DNA of 48,024 bases from positions 1 to 48,024 of the forward strand of contig AJWJ01000132.1 of the NCBI GenBank assembly GCA_000277445.1, given 5' to 3'. Under the pieces are notes generated by a model that saw nothing but the letters and a program-made list of their open reading frames with translations, was not told where the DNA came from and searched no databases. Shown in pieces: positions 20,503-31,773 of this stretch; the stretch's first letter is position 1, and each line of letters begins with the position of its first letter. Both the position numbers and the translations under genes were made by a program. The DNA comes from Polysphondylium violaceum. Taxonomy: Eukaryota > Evosea > Eumycetozoa > Dictyosteliales > Dictyosteliaceae.

Positions 20503-22755
20503 TCAATTAGAGTCAATTGAACTTTTTCTTTTCTTTTTCAACGATGATCGATTGTTGGGATTTTCATCACCAGAACTAGAGTAATTGTTGTTGTTGTTGT
20601 TATATGAGTTGTTGTTGTTATTACTATAGTTGTTTACTTGATTTTGAATTGAAAAAGATGATGATGATACAGATTGATTATTATACGGGTCAATGGGTGA
20701 ACCACCAACACTACCACCACTACTATTGATATTGATGTGATATGAATAATCTTCAGATGAATTTCTTCTTTTGTGAGAGGATGAAATGGCTGCACCAAGA
20801 GGTGGTAGAGGTGGAATTGTGGTATCGTTTTGGTAATGTTTAAGGCCGCTGCCAACATTACTCAATTGATGATTGATTGGTGGTGAGTTGTTGCTGTTGT
20901 TGTTGGTATTGTTATTATTATTCATATTATTACTGCTTCCTTGGTTGGATATATGACTAGAAGCAGTTGACAAGGAGGGATTATTAAATGGGAAAGGATA
21001 TGGGTTATTCGATGGAAAAGAGTTGTAGGGTGATAACGAAGGATTAACTCTTATATATGAAGCTCTTTCTTGTATATTATGTTGATTACCTCCAGTATTG
21101 TTGTTATTGTTGTTGTTGTTGTTGTTATTATTTTGATTTATAATTGGGTTTGTATAGTTTGAAATAATAGGTGAACTATATTGATATCTTTGATTGTTGT
21201 TATTATTATTATTATTATTGTTGTTGTTGTTACTGTGAACTGGATAATAAGGTGAATATATGTGGTTATTATTACCAGTTCTGTAAGGGGTTGAGGAAAA
21301 ATGATGACCATGTGGTCTTTGATTTCCTGTTAAAATCGGTGAAGAAGAAGGTGATGAATTATTGTTGTTATTATTACTGTTATTGTTGTTACTATTGTTA
21401 TAATTATTATATGAATATTCATCAATATTATTATATGGATATTGATTGTATTGATTGTAATAATGATTTGGTAAAGGTTGAGAAGATGAAGAGTGATGAC
21501 TACCTATACTACTACTGGTTGAACTATTACCTCCACTGCCACCCCCACTTGAGTTATTGTTATTATTATTGTAGGTGAAATGATTATGAATATGGGGCGG
21601 ATTATTATTGTTATTATTATTATTATTAGAGTTGTTTAAATTATTATGTGAGGATGATGTAAAAGAAATAGTATTGCTTGTTGGGGTGCTGGGATGAGAA
21701 GGGGGACTTGGTGAGGATAATAAAGCAGGAGTAGAGGAACTTGAATGGACAGGAGTGGAGGGATAATTTAAGTCATAGTCATAAACTGGTTTGTTTCCAT
21801 CTGGAAATCCAGTGTAAACAAACACCTTTTCACCTTTAAAGTCGGGGACCTTTTCTCTCTTTTTCTTGTTTGGTAAATCAGATAAAAAGTGTCTAAACAA
21901 TAGAGTTTCATTCTCTGCACCGTTCTCCCATAAAGAAAACTCCCATAGTTTCTTGTTCTTCTCCTCGTCTTGGAGGGTGAGTGTTCTCTTTATGCCCAAA
22001 GTTTGTCGAGTGTTGCTATCTATGATTTTTGTCTCTGAACCATTTTGTTTCCAAGAGTAGCCACCTCCTTTACGTACTTTACTCTTTTTTTGACTGCCTA
22101 TTCTATTAACATAGTGTAATTCACCATCTAATTGATTATTATAATGTTAGTGAATCAGATCCAACCAAATAATGCCTGTGCATGGTTTGACATGTGATGA
22201 TTTTATCAATAAAAAAAGCGGTGTTGTGAAAAAAGAAAAAAAAAAATGTGAGGTGGGAAGGGGTGTGGTGAGGCTAATAAGCACACGGCCCCACAAAATT
22301 TTAAAAAAAACTGGTGTGCAGATCTTGAAAATCAAAAAAAAAAAAAAATCTATATGCTGCACTTTTTTGTCCAAAAAAAATTTTTCACAAAAAATACAAA
22401 ATTATTTTCAAAAAATAAAATGGGCCCTCTAATCGGAAAATTCAAAAAAAAAAAACGATCTTTTTTGGGTGATAAAAGGACCTTATCATAATTTGTGTGG
22501 TGAGGAAAAAAAAATATTTAGATATTTACCTATATAGTTTTCTAGTGATTCTTTTTCAGTTTTCGTTGGGATTGTCACACCTCTAATCTCTGGGTTTAAT
22601 CCATCTCTCTTTTGAATCAAATATTTCATATAGACTTCATTCTCGGAACATCTTTGAGGAAAAACACACACTGATTGCATATATAAGCTGTTGATATTAT
22701 TATTACTATTGCTTCCAGAGTTGTTGATGTTATGATTAAAGTTTGGAAAAGACAT
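20503..22755 (-). CDS. Putative transcription factor with NAC-like DNA-binding core and Asn-rich tail
   Basis: Two exons, 22755-22530 and 22127-20503, separated by an unusually long 402-base intron, encode about 616 residues. Residues about 50-165 form a conserved-looking domain spanning the splice junction: ENYIDGELHYVNRIG, then RKGGGYSWKQNGSETKI, LGIKRTLTLQDEEK and LWEFSLWEN. This order resembles NAC subdomains C-D of plants (GYWKATG.DK.I, VG.KKTLVFY, W.MHEY), although the plant subdomain A (LPPGFRFHPTDEEL) is not seen. The remaining 450 residues are Asn/Ser/Pro/His-rich low complexity, common in dictyostelid transcription factors, with a basic KKKRKSS near the end that could be a nuclear signal. 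The NAC relation is my reading of motif order and is not proven; a CG-1 or GCM/WRKY-like fold is an alternative. Confidence 0.65.
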
Positions 22756-23311
22756 TTTTTTTGTAAAATAGAAAACGAGAAAAAAAAATAAAAAAAAGAT
22801 TTAGATACAAAATTTATAAATACTTGATGCTGATTATGAACAAAAAAAAAAACAATTATGAAAGTTTAGGACTTTTGTAATGAAAGATCGCTAAACTAAG
22901 GTGTGAATTTGATAAGTTAGTTCAACACTACTTTAGTAAAATAAAAATTTATATAAATAAGCGCAATTGACAAGTTAGGCCCCGAAAGACCTTGTTTAAT
23001 TTTGGGATAATTAACAAATACAAATACAACTATGGATAATACACAACAGTAGACAAGAGTAGAATGATGAGTGATTCAAGTAAAAGATTACAAAAACCCG
23101 GGTTGATAAGTGGTTGTGAAAATGTTGGAGAGTAATATGAAAAAAAATAAAAAATTAAAAAAAAACACAAAATCTGTCGATGTCACATCAACACCTTCTT
23201 TCTGGTGGTCGAGAATTTAAAAGTTGGCGGTGTTGTTTTGTTGTTGTTGGGCAGGGTATGTCACAACGAAGAAATAAAAAAAGGATGGATGATATAGTGT
23301 TGGATGTGGTT

Positions 23312-23333
23312 GGGGTTGGGGTTGGGGTGGGGG
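23312..23333 (+). repeat. G-rich tract with four G-runs (possible G-quadruplex)
   Basis: Four runs of G (23312-23315, 23318-23321, 23324-23327, 23329-23333) are separated by TT, TT and T, a canonical intramolecular quadruplex pattern. It stands out in very AT-rich DNA. Confidence 0.7.
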
Positions 23334-24319
23334 TTATGGATGGGAATATGAATTGTAAAGGAGAAAGATAAAATTAAAATTTGCATAAATGTAAAGCACC
23401 TATGGTGGTCCTTTTGTGTGGATGTAGCAAGTTTGTTTTTTTAAAAGAAAATAAAAGAAATCATAAGCAACTTTCTAATTTGTATTGTGGATAAGAAAAA
23501 AAAATAGAATAAAAAATAAAATAAAATAAAAAACTAACCACGAAATAATAGTGAAAAAGATGGTGATGGAACGCGTAATTCCAAAGTTAATTGTTTTTTT
23601 TCTTATATAATTTATTTTCCAGATCTTGAGGATCTGTTTAAATTGAAAAAATAAAATAAAAAAAAAACAAAAAAAAAAAATTGTTGAAAAATAGGGCCTA
23701 GACAAAGGCCGCAACAACAAATAGCATATTTAAAAATGGGCGTTGTTTTTTGTATTTTTTTCTTTTTTTTTTTTTTTTCGCGTTTTTTTTGAAAAAAAAA
23801 TTTCAAGAAATTGTGCCCCCCAATTGCGCACAAGTGTCTTTTTTTTTCTCAAAAAATTGTGAATTGGTCTATATATGGAAGCATATGTTGTATGTTTTGA
23901 TGCATAATCTAAATTTATTGTCTTTTTGTTTTTTCAATGCTATCCACCAAAAATCACCTATTAATGGAATACGGGCTGGATTTCCGTTAAAATCCTGATA
24001 GAATTTTCGATGCTCTATCAAAATGAGGGTTTCTGACACCATTAATTAATCACAATGGAGAATTTTAAAATTAATTACAAATATATATTATAGGATTGTC
24101 CAATCAAATAATGTGGTCCACATAAATTATCAAGTTGATAAATATTCTTTTTTTAATTTCGTATTGTGTGTGTCTGTCAGTTTGTACAAAGGAAATTTCA
24201 GTAACGTCTGCTCAAGCAAGTTGATACGTGATCTAATCTCGCTTCTATATTTATTATTATATTTATTATTGTTATTATTATTCTATTTAGTAGTATGATA
24301 TACTATTATCTATGCAAAG

Positions 24320-24390
24320 TATCACATCATGAGCGATAAGTCAAATTTCTCACTTGTAAGGTCTAAATTTGTTTAGTCGATGATGTGATA
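24320..24390. repeat. 71-base inverted-repeat (hairpin) element
   Basis: TATCACATCAT (24320-24330) is matched perfectly by ATGATGTGATA (24380-24390), and the inner arms show partial further pairing around AAATTT (24343-24348 and 24365-24370). It could be a stem-loop RNA or a miniature inverted-repeat remnant. No target-site duplication is obvious. Confidence 0.6.
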
Positions 24391-24706
24391 TAGAATAGTG
24401 TGCAATGGAATACAATTGTGTAAACTATTCTTAGATTTTTATAAATATCTGCATTTTCTTGTCTTTACGTATTGAATCTTGGAATTAGAAACGGCTTTCT
24501 CGATAATGGGGCGGGGCATTTGCAAAACAAATTCTAAAAATCTGTGAAATTGGGAAATGTTTTTTTTGAATTTTTTTTTGAATTTTTTGAATTTTTCATT
24601 GATTTTTGCATCACACACAAAAAAACTATGCACAAGTGTGATATTCAAGAACAGTTTCGTATTTTTAGACTCACACATGTCATATTTTTTAATGAATTTG
24701 TAAATT

Positions 24707-25953
24707 ATGTTCAACAATAGCAACAATCATGAATTCTTTGATATTGTATTGGAGTTTATAGAAACTGCGTTTCACACAATACTCTATATTAAGGGTGTTT
24801 ATCCATCATGTAAGTGTGTGCAAGCGCAATAAATAGCATCATCGTCATCGTTGTTCATCTCACCACTTGTAATCTTAAAAGTAAATGCTATAAAAAGAAT
24901 ATGTTGGGTGCAAATTCGTTTGAGGGTAAATTTAAAAGTTAAATATAGCATCTCACGCGCACATCTATCCATAGCAAACTCTGATAGAATCTTGATTTAT
25001 ATCTGCACAACGATGACAATAGAGTGACAAAATTAACAACAAAAACGACAACAATGACGACAACGACCCCAACAACATAACTAATAAAGGATACTATTTT
25101 AAATCTAATTTTATCGACATGTTTGTTTTGATTAGGTTTGTTCACCAGAGCATTAAAGTATGATATTCCAGTGCCTATTTCTAGAGCATCGTCTCTGTCA
25201 GTGTATATAGCAAACTCATTAAATAGTCTAAAACCCTTGATTGTAAATGGAACTGTTGATAGAATAGAGTTGGCCATATTTGATAATAATGATACCCATG
25301 CCGACAACATCAATGAGAATAGACCAATTGAGAAATTCATTTTTTCATTTCAAAATAATAATAACAATAATAATAATACAGAAACAACAATACAACCACC
25401 AGAACATAATTACTACCATATGCGAAATAGAGTGACAAACCAGCAGCAACCTAAATTAAATTTAAACGAGCTGGAAAATAGTTTTAAATCATTTTTATTA
25501 AAATTAATTTCAAATTCAGAGGATAGCATTACAAATTTATCAAAGAAAAAGAAAACAACCAATCATTCATCTACTGTGCAACAACAACAATCACAAATAC
25601 CAGCTAGTGATAGTAGTGTAGATATTTATTATGTAGAGAAAAAGGACATTGAAATTAAAAATGTTGAAAACGATCAACAAGAAAGAGATCTAAGATTTGA
25701 AATCATTGTAAATAGTGGTAAAGGTGCCAACTCAGATTTAAATCCAAATCTTGCACAATTATTGGATATAGATCCTTTAAAAAATAATAACAATCAAAAT
25801 AATAATCAAAATGTGTATCATAATTTTAAACCAACATGGATTAATTATTCTAAACAAAACAATGACGCCGGAGATAATTTATTAAATATTATTCCTTTGA
25901 ATATTAAAATTTCAGACGGAATCAATTGTTTAAATACATTTATTGAAAAATAA
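24707..25953 (+). CDS. mad2l2: REV7 / MAD2L2, HORMA-domain subunit of DNA polymerase zeta
   Basis: Two exons, 24707-24809 and 25136-25953, joined over a long 326-base intron, encode about 306 residues. The junction rebuilds the REV7 signature: FFDIVLEFIETAFHTILYIK then GVYPSCLFTRALKYDIPV, against human [33 protein letters not shown]. Later parts of the HORMA fold are also visible: LNSLKPLIVNGTVDRIELAIFD, RPIEKFIFSF, FKSFLLKLIS, LRFEIIV, and IIPLNIKISDG in the safety-belt region. The protein is longer than human REV7 (211) because of Asn/Gln-rich insertions near 90-115, 150-165 and 255-265. REV7 bridges REV1 and REV3 in translesion synthesis and acts in shieldin in animals; here only the polymerase-zeta role is a safe inference. 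It converges on the bZIP gene with 221 bases between stops. Confidence 0.92.
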
Positions 25954-26174
25954 TAAAATAATCAATAAAAGATATGGATATTATTTGGGTTTTGTTTAAA
26001 ATTATTGTTTTTTTCTTTATTTTATCAAAGAAAAAAAAAAAAGTAAGAAAAAAAAAAAAGAATAAAGTTGTTTGATTATACAAAAAGGTAAGGGGGAGGA
26101 GAGAAGGGAATATATTAAATATTAAAGTATATCCAGAGAAATAAATTAGTGTTTTGATTTGATTTTGATATGAT

Positions 26175-27503
26175 TTAAGCAGTGACTGTACAATCTTTGT
26201 TCATTTCAGCAATCTTGCAAAAGAGAGCAGTTAAAATGGGTGAATCTTGAATGACTTCAAAGAGTTGTTCGACTTCAGCTTTGAGAACAAGATTTTCACT
26301 TTCTAAATTGACCAAATTTTTACTAATTGTAACGGAGTTTGTTGTGAGCTCTTCGACTCTGTGTTCAAGATCGGTTAATCTTTCTCTTTTTCTTTGTCTG
26401 CTCAAGTGAGCAGATTCTCTATTTTTGACAAGCCTTTTTTGACGCTTGAGTTCCTTTTTTTCAAATGGAGTCAAATCTTTGATAGAGTTTACCTTTTTGG
26501 CATAGTCGTTCATTTCACTAGTTGTATATGACATCAATTCTTCATTGTTTAAAACAAATGCGCTTGATTGTTGAGGCATTGGATTTTGTTGTTGAATTGA
26601 TTCAAATGTATTAAATGGTGATGATCTAATTGGACCAGTAGTAAAGTTGTTGTTGTGAATGTTACTATTATCTTCTTTTTTTATGGATTGTTGTGGTAAT
26701 TGAATTTCTGGATTATTATTATAATTATATGGTAAATTTAAAATTGGATCCAAAACTGAAGTACTAAATCTTAAATCTTGAATTTTATTTTGATCCAAAA
26801 TAAAATTATTATTTAAAACTCCAAATTCAATATTGTTATTATTACTATTATTATTATTACTATTGTTATTGTTGTTATTTAAAATTGGTGAATTATTTGA
26901 AGAAGAATTTGTAGGAGAATTTAAAATATTTTTAATTGGAATAATTTCAATTGGTTGATAAGATTTTTGTTCGATTGTAATCTCATTTATGGTTTTAATT
27001 AAATCTTCTTGTTTGTGTGGGTTTTGACTCTGATTTTGATTGTTGAATAAATCATTGATTTGTTGTGATTGAATAGTGTTTACTATGCTACTGCTAGCCA
27101 TATTGATATTACTACTGCTTGTAGAAAGATCCTTGAGACCACTTGTATTTATAAATGAATTTGAACTAGAATTTAAACGAAATTGGGAAAGAATTCCTTT
27201 GTTTGAATTTCTAAGTGATGGAATTGGAAGATTTAAAAAGGAACCATTACTACTTCCAACACTTTGTAATATACTAGAAATATTACTATCCAACTGCTGT
27301 TGTGTATTATTATTGTGATTGTTGTTGTGTTGGTTGTTGCTATTGTTATGAATGTGATGGGTACTATTATGGTGATTGTTGCTATTTACATTTGATTCCA
27401 TTGGAGTATTACCCCATACTGATAACATTTCATTCAATGTTTTATTGAATGAATCAATTTCGTTGATACCAATAACATTTAAAAAGTCTGTTGAAGCATT
27501 CAT
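26175..27503 (-). CDS. bZIP transcription factor
   Basis: A single exon encodes 442 residues. The first 320 are Asn/Ser/Gln/His-rich. The bZIP lies near the C terminus: a basic region about 348-376 with KNRESAHLSRQRKRERL, which has the required Asn-x7-Arg spacing (NRESAHLSR), followed by heptads beginning LTDLEHRVEELTTN and running through LVNLESENLVLKAEVEQLFEV. This resembles the CREB/ATF-type basic region (NRESA). A short conserved-looking tail (SPILTALFCKIAEMNKDC) ends the protein. D. discoideum has a family of about twenty bzp genes; which one this is cannot be decided here. Nuclear, dimeric DNA binding is expected. Confidence 0.94.
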   Translation of the reverse strand: MNASTDFLNVIGINEIDSFNKTLNEMLSVWGNTPMESNVNSNNHHNSTHHIHNNSNNQHNNNHNNNTQQQLDSNISSILQSVGSSNGSFLNLPIPSLRNSNKGILSQFRLNSSSNSFINTSGLKDLSTSSSNINMASSSIVNTIQSQQINDLFNNQNQSQNPHKQEDLIKTINEITIEQKSYQPIEIIPIKNILNSPTNSSSNNSPILNNNNNNSNNNNSNNNNIEFGVLNNNFILDQNKIQDLRFSTSVLDPILNLPYNYNNNPEIQLPQQSIKKEDNSNIHNNNFTTGPIRSSPFNTFESIQQQNPMPQQSSAFVLNNEELMSYTTSEMNDYAKKVNSIKDLTPFEKKELKRQKRLVKNRESAHLSRQRKRERLTDLEHRVEELTTNSVTISKNLVNLESENLVLKAEVEQLFEVIQDSPILTALFCKIAEMNKDCTVTA

Positions 27504-28757
27504 TTTCGATTGTATATATTGTGTGTTGTGTGTGTATGTGTATAAAAGTGTATAAAATTTGAGGATTTAATAAGATCTTCAATCACTATTGTTTCTCTTA
27601 TTATAATAACTTTGATAGACGAGGGAAAGACTCACTTGAGCTCCAAAGTCAAAAAACATATTATAAATATTGAAATAAAAAAAGAGTGTGTATTTAAACA
27701 ATAAAACAATAAGGAAAACTATAATCTATAAATTTCCTCTATTTAGTGTGTATATATAAATATAAGCCGTATGTGTTTTATATGAATAAATGTGTGTTAC
27801 ACTTTAGAAAATAACGAACAAAAAAAATAATTTTCTTTTTTTAAAAAGAAAAAAATAAATAATAAAAAATAAAAAAAAAATAAAAAAAACAGCTATAAAG
27901 AGGAAAATAAAAAAAAACTTTTAAGGGCAAAGGTGTTGTTGTGAGCTTGACAAATATAGTTGGTTCTTATTAAGAAGGTATGATACTCAAAACAAGAAAA
28001 GTAAAAGTAAAAATAAAATAAAAAAAAGGAAAAAGATTTTATCTCTTTCCAAGAGCTATTACTATTATGCGATAAATAAATTTTATGAATGAGAAAAAAA
28101 GCAGTCACAAAAGAGTGGAGGAAAAAAACCACCTTTTTTTTTTATCAAAGTGGATGGGAAATTGTGAAAAATAAATTTAAAAAAAAATAAAATTTAAATT
28201 TTTTTTCGATCAAAAAAAAACAGAATTTTTGTATGGTTGGGTAGTGAGTAGTTTTAGTGTGGTGACAAAACAATTTGTTGGCGTGTGTTGAGAGTTTCAA
28301 TTTTATAAAATTAGATTTTTTTTGGATGCAAGTGGTGAGGTTGTATGAGCGAGATATTTTAGTAAAGGGAGTAGTGATTCATTAGCAAGAGGTTTGATAA
28401 CATTGTAGATCATTCAATAGATTCAAGGTGTCCATTAAAACTATACTACGAATCCTGGATTCTATTGACATTGTATCAATTGACAATAATAATAAACAAT
28501 AATATTACATTGAGGGACATATAAATAATTATATATTTCTCACGGTAATACTATTGTTTATTGTTTTATCTTTCTGTTATTTGTCTCTGTAATCTCGATT
28601 TGTGTGCTACGAAAAAAAAAAGAAAAAAAAAAAACAAAAAAAAAAAAAAGAAAAAAAAACTGTACGGTGGTGGGCCGCCTTTTCGAAATATCATGGCATA
28701 AATACCATACAATTCAATTGAGTTGTAAGAAATTATTTATATTTGTAATAGTAGAAA
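27504..28757. other. Long divergent intergenic region
   Basis: About 1.25 kb between the bZIP and GNAT genes, which diverge. It holds long A runs, TGTGTG-rich stretches just upstream of the bZIP start, and a short GC-rich patch near 28661-28685 just before the GNAT gene. I see nothing else that can be called. Confidence 0.55.
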
Positions 28758-29848
28758 ATGATTGAATTATCATCAGCATCATCAAATCCAGAGGAAAAAT
28801 TATATATTTATCAAGACGATGAGATATACATAAAAAGAATGGTTGATTGCCCTCTAAGGTGTGTACCTTACCCCACCTTCTTTTATTTTTTATTTTTCAA
28901 AGAATATTTCTAATATAAATAATCAATAACAGTCAAGTGAATCAGGCATGGCATGAGGGATTTGACGATGGATATACTAAAAAGTTTGGTGTAACATATC
29001 GTTTTACAATCGATCAGCTGATTCAAAGATTTACCATCGAGACACATTCACTAGAGTATTCTGTTGTTTGCTATTGTAAACAGACAAATAGACCCATTGG
29101 CTTTATTGCCAGTGGAGTTAGAACTCTTAAAAATGGTATGGTCATGTCTTGGAACGGTGGCACAGCCATCATACCAGAGTACAGAAGAAAAGGTATCGGT
29201 AAAAAATTAATGAGGGCTCAAGAACAAATGTACGTCGAGGCCAAAGTTGACATTGCATCAATCGAGGTGGTTTTGCAGAATGAAAGCGCACTCAACCTAT
29301 ACAAAGAAATGGGATTTGCTGACTATGGTTTATTTGTAAATATGAATCAAAGTGGTGCCATCTCCAAAGACTTGTTTAATCTCGCTGGTCCATTGAAATT
29401 GAGACCAAGACCTTGCACTCCCCAAGAGGTTGGCGCATTGGACTGGTATCCCTCTTATGTGCCCTGGCAAACCCAGTGGCAAAGCCATGTGTTTGGAGGG
29501 GATTGTATCATGATAGAAAACCAAGACACAAATGAAATTGTTGCCTATGCAGTCACCAAAAACAGATACGATGCAAACGGTCATGTTGATTTCTTTTCAT
29601 TGCGTCAGACTTTATTGAATCCATTGTTGTCACTCGATGACCAACAACAGGACCAAATCTTGAACACCATTCTTTTCAATGTCCTTAAGCCAGATCTCAC
29701 ATGTCCAAGAAACATCACTCATGCACCTCTATTCCCTGCTCTCAACGAAAAGATTGTTGACTTTGCTCAAAAGCTGGGCTTTAAAAAGTTTATCGATATT
29801 TTGTGTTTAAAAAAATCATTAACAAATAAATTTGATCTTGGTTTTTAA
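28758..29848 (+). CDS. GNAT-family N-acetyltransferase (likely two GNAT folds)
   Basis: Two exons, 28758-28858 and 28933-29848, encode about 338 residues. Residues about 35-170 form a GNAT domain: FTIETHSLEYSVVCY, then a beta strand NGMVMSWNGGTAIIPEYRRKGIGKKLM in which RRKGIG (about 118-123) is the acetyl-CoA pyrophosphate-binding loop, and SALNLYKEMGF, the typical motif B helix. The second half (about 180-338, ending NEKIVDFAQKLGFKKFIDIL) has a repeated GNAT-like pattern without a clear Q/RxxGxG/A loop, so it may be a non-catalytic second lobe. The substrate is unknown. The start was set at MIELSSASS, which joins in phase at the AG|GTGTGT donor. Confidence 0.85.
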
Positions 29849-30078
29849 ATTAGTTTGACTTTCCAGCGTGATTTCTTGGACTTGCTTAACTTGATCTTTA
29901 AAAAATGGAGCTTCACATCTTTCAATACAAAGAAGACCTCAATTTAAAGATCAAGATCAAAGTAAAAAACAAAGGAAAAAAAAAAAAAAAAATGTTTAAA
30001 AAAAAAAAAATGTGTGGGATTACATATTGTGTGTTGTTCACCCTTTTCATTTTTTAACTTTATTGTAGTGATATAAAT

Positions 30079-31277
30079 ATGGTATGATGATGATGATGAT
30101 GATATATTTAGGAATCTGTGGATCTGATGGCCCATCAGATACTAATAATAGTAATATTACAATAGTATGAAATAGGAAAAAAGATCTCAAATGCCCACGA
30201 CGACGGAATTTGGAGTGTCAAATGGTCAGGTGATATAATTGCAACCGGTGGTATGAGTTCAAAGGTAAAGACTTGGTATGTGTTTATATTGATTCCATTG
30301 TGTATTGTTTGAGATAAATGACATTAGATATACTAATTCTTTTATATTCATGATTATTATTCAATCATATGCAGGAATGGAACTCAACCTCAATTCCTTA
30401 CAGAATCTAAATTATTTGATAGACATGTATTGGGTGTAACATCATTAGATATTGATCCAACCGATAAATGTAAGTAGTGGATAATGGATGAGTGGGATGT
30501 GAATTCAATCAATTCTAATTCAATTATTTATTTTCAAATAAAATAGACTTGGCCACAGGTGGTTTAGACGGTCATATTAGATTGTGGGATTTAAATACAA
30601 ATACTGTTCATAAAGATATAGATTCAGGTCCTTGTAAGTAGTCTATATCATTGATTAAAAACAACTAATACAAACACATACTTACTCGTCTATATTAAAA
30701 CAATACTATAGTGGGTTGTTGGAAACTAGGATTCATTAGCAAAGGTGCTGAATTGGTAACAGTTTCAGAAGCAGGTATAATTACAATTTATTCAACTGAA
30801 ACAGGCGAAAAAACAAGATCAATCTCAAATACATCTAAACAAATATTGAGTATGGCAATTGTAAATATCAACGCAATAATGTTATTGTTTATAAATAGGA
30901 TGATTTCTCATCGATATTGTGTGACAAGTTATTAATTCATTGATTACGACTACTACTACCATAATAACAATAATAGAGTCCAAATGGTGAACAATTGGCA
31001 ATTGCAGGAACAGAAGGTATTGTATCAGTATTTGAATTGGAATCTGGTAAAAAGGTAAACTCATTTAAAGCACATTCAGCGCCAATTCGTGCTCTTTGTT
31101 TTTCATCAGATTCTAAAAATCTATTTACCGGTGCAGATGATTCTCAAATTCGTCTCCATGATTTACACAGCTCAACTCCTTTTATCGCTTCATTTTTAGG
31201 TCACTCTTCAAATATTTTATGTGTGAGTGCTTCAAAAGATGGTAAAAAATTGGCTAGTTCAGGGTAATTATCATATA

Positions 31278-31310
<33 letters not shown>

Positions 31311-31525
31311 GATTATTATTATATACTAACAATTTTATTGATACGATCACTAGATCAATTGATAGAAAAGTTTGTATTTGGGATATTAAAAGTAGAAAGT
31401 TAGATTACACATTTAATGTTCACGCCGACAATTGTTGGGACTTGGCTTGGTCTTCAGATAGTACTAAATTACTTTCAGTATCTGATGACTGTTCTCTTGT
31501 CTCTTACTCTTTAACAAAACAATAA
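30079..31525 (+). CDS. wdr61: WDR61 / SKI8, WD40 protein of the PAF1 and SKI complexes
   Basis: Seven exons are proposed: 30079-30081 (the ATG alone), 30166-30275, 30375-30469, 30547-30633, 30712-30860, 30977-31263 and 31354-31525, about 300 residues against 305 in human. The chain reproduces WDR61 repeat by repeat: NAHDDGIWSVKWSG (human AHDDAIWSVAW), LFDRHVLGVTSLDIDPT, TGGLDGHIRLWDLNT, ILSMAISPNGEQLAIAGTEG, FKAHSAPIRALCFSSDS and VHADNCWDLAWSSDSTKLLSV. It is a seven-bladed propeller that works with PAF1 on transcribing Pol II and with SKI2/SKI3 in 3'-5' mRNA decay. The first exon is special: the reading frame of exon 2 is closed by a TAG immediately upstream of its acceptor, and ATG|GTATGA is the only nearby fitting start. 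Confidence 0.9.
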
Positions 31526-31773
31526 AATACTAAATATCATACAATAACTGCAATTTGTTTACCTGGATTCATTTATCAATAGTGGGTGTGAGTGTAACTG
31601 TGATTTAGTTTATTTGAAATAATCTCTTTTTTTTATGAAAACTCCCAGTGTTCCCGCACGTGCGAATAAGATTTGAAAAAAGATATTTTTGAAAAACAAA
31701 AGATTGATTGAATCACACAATGGACCTCTTCTTATTTTTTTAAATACTAAGACATTAGCTACAACAACAACAA

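Larger units (their letters stand above)
22756..24706. other. Long divergent intergenic region
   Basis: Nearly 2 kb between the divergent NAC-like and REV7 genes. It is A/T-run rich. Distinct contents are a G-rich tract at 23312-23333, a GGCCT/AGGCC small hairpin near 23697-23711, and a 71-base inverted-repeat element at 24320-24390. Short open frames on both strands are low-complexity and unsupported. No tRNA or transposon was recognised. Confidence 0.55.

Noticed and set aside
20560-21700. AAC/AAT (poly-Asn) arrays as possible satellite DNA
   Set aside because: They are in frame within coding sequence and are normal for dictyostelid transcription factors.
22172-22432. Plus-strand frame inside the NAC-like intron
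   Set aside because: It consists of Lys runs from poly-A and lies within a well-defined intron.
24439-24726. Minus-strand 95-codon frame before REV7
   Set aside because: It overlaps the REV7 first exon, which has clear homology; composition is low complexity.
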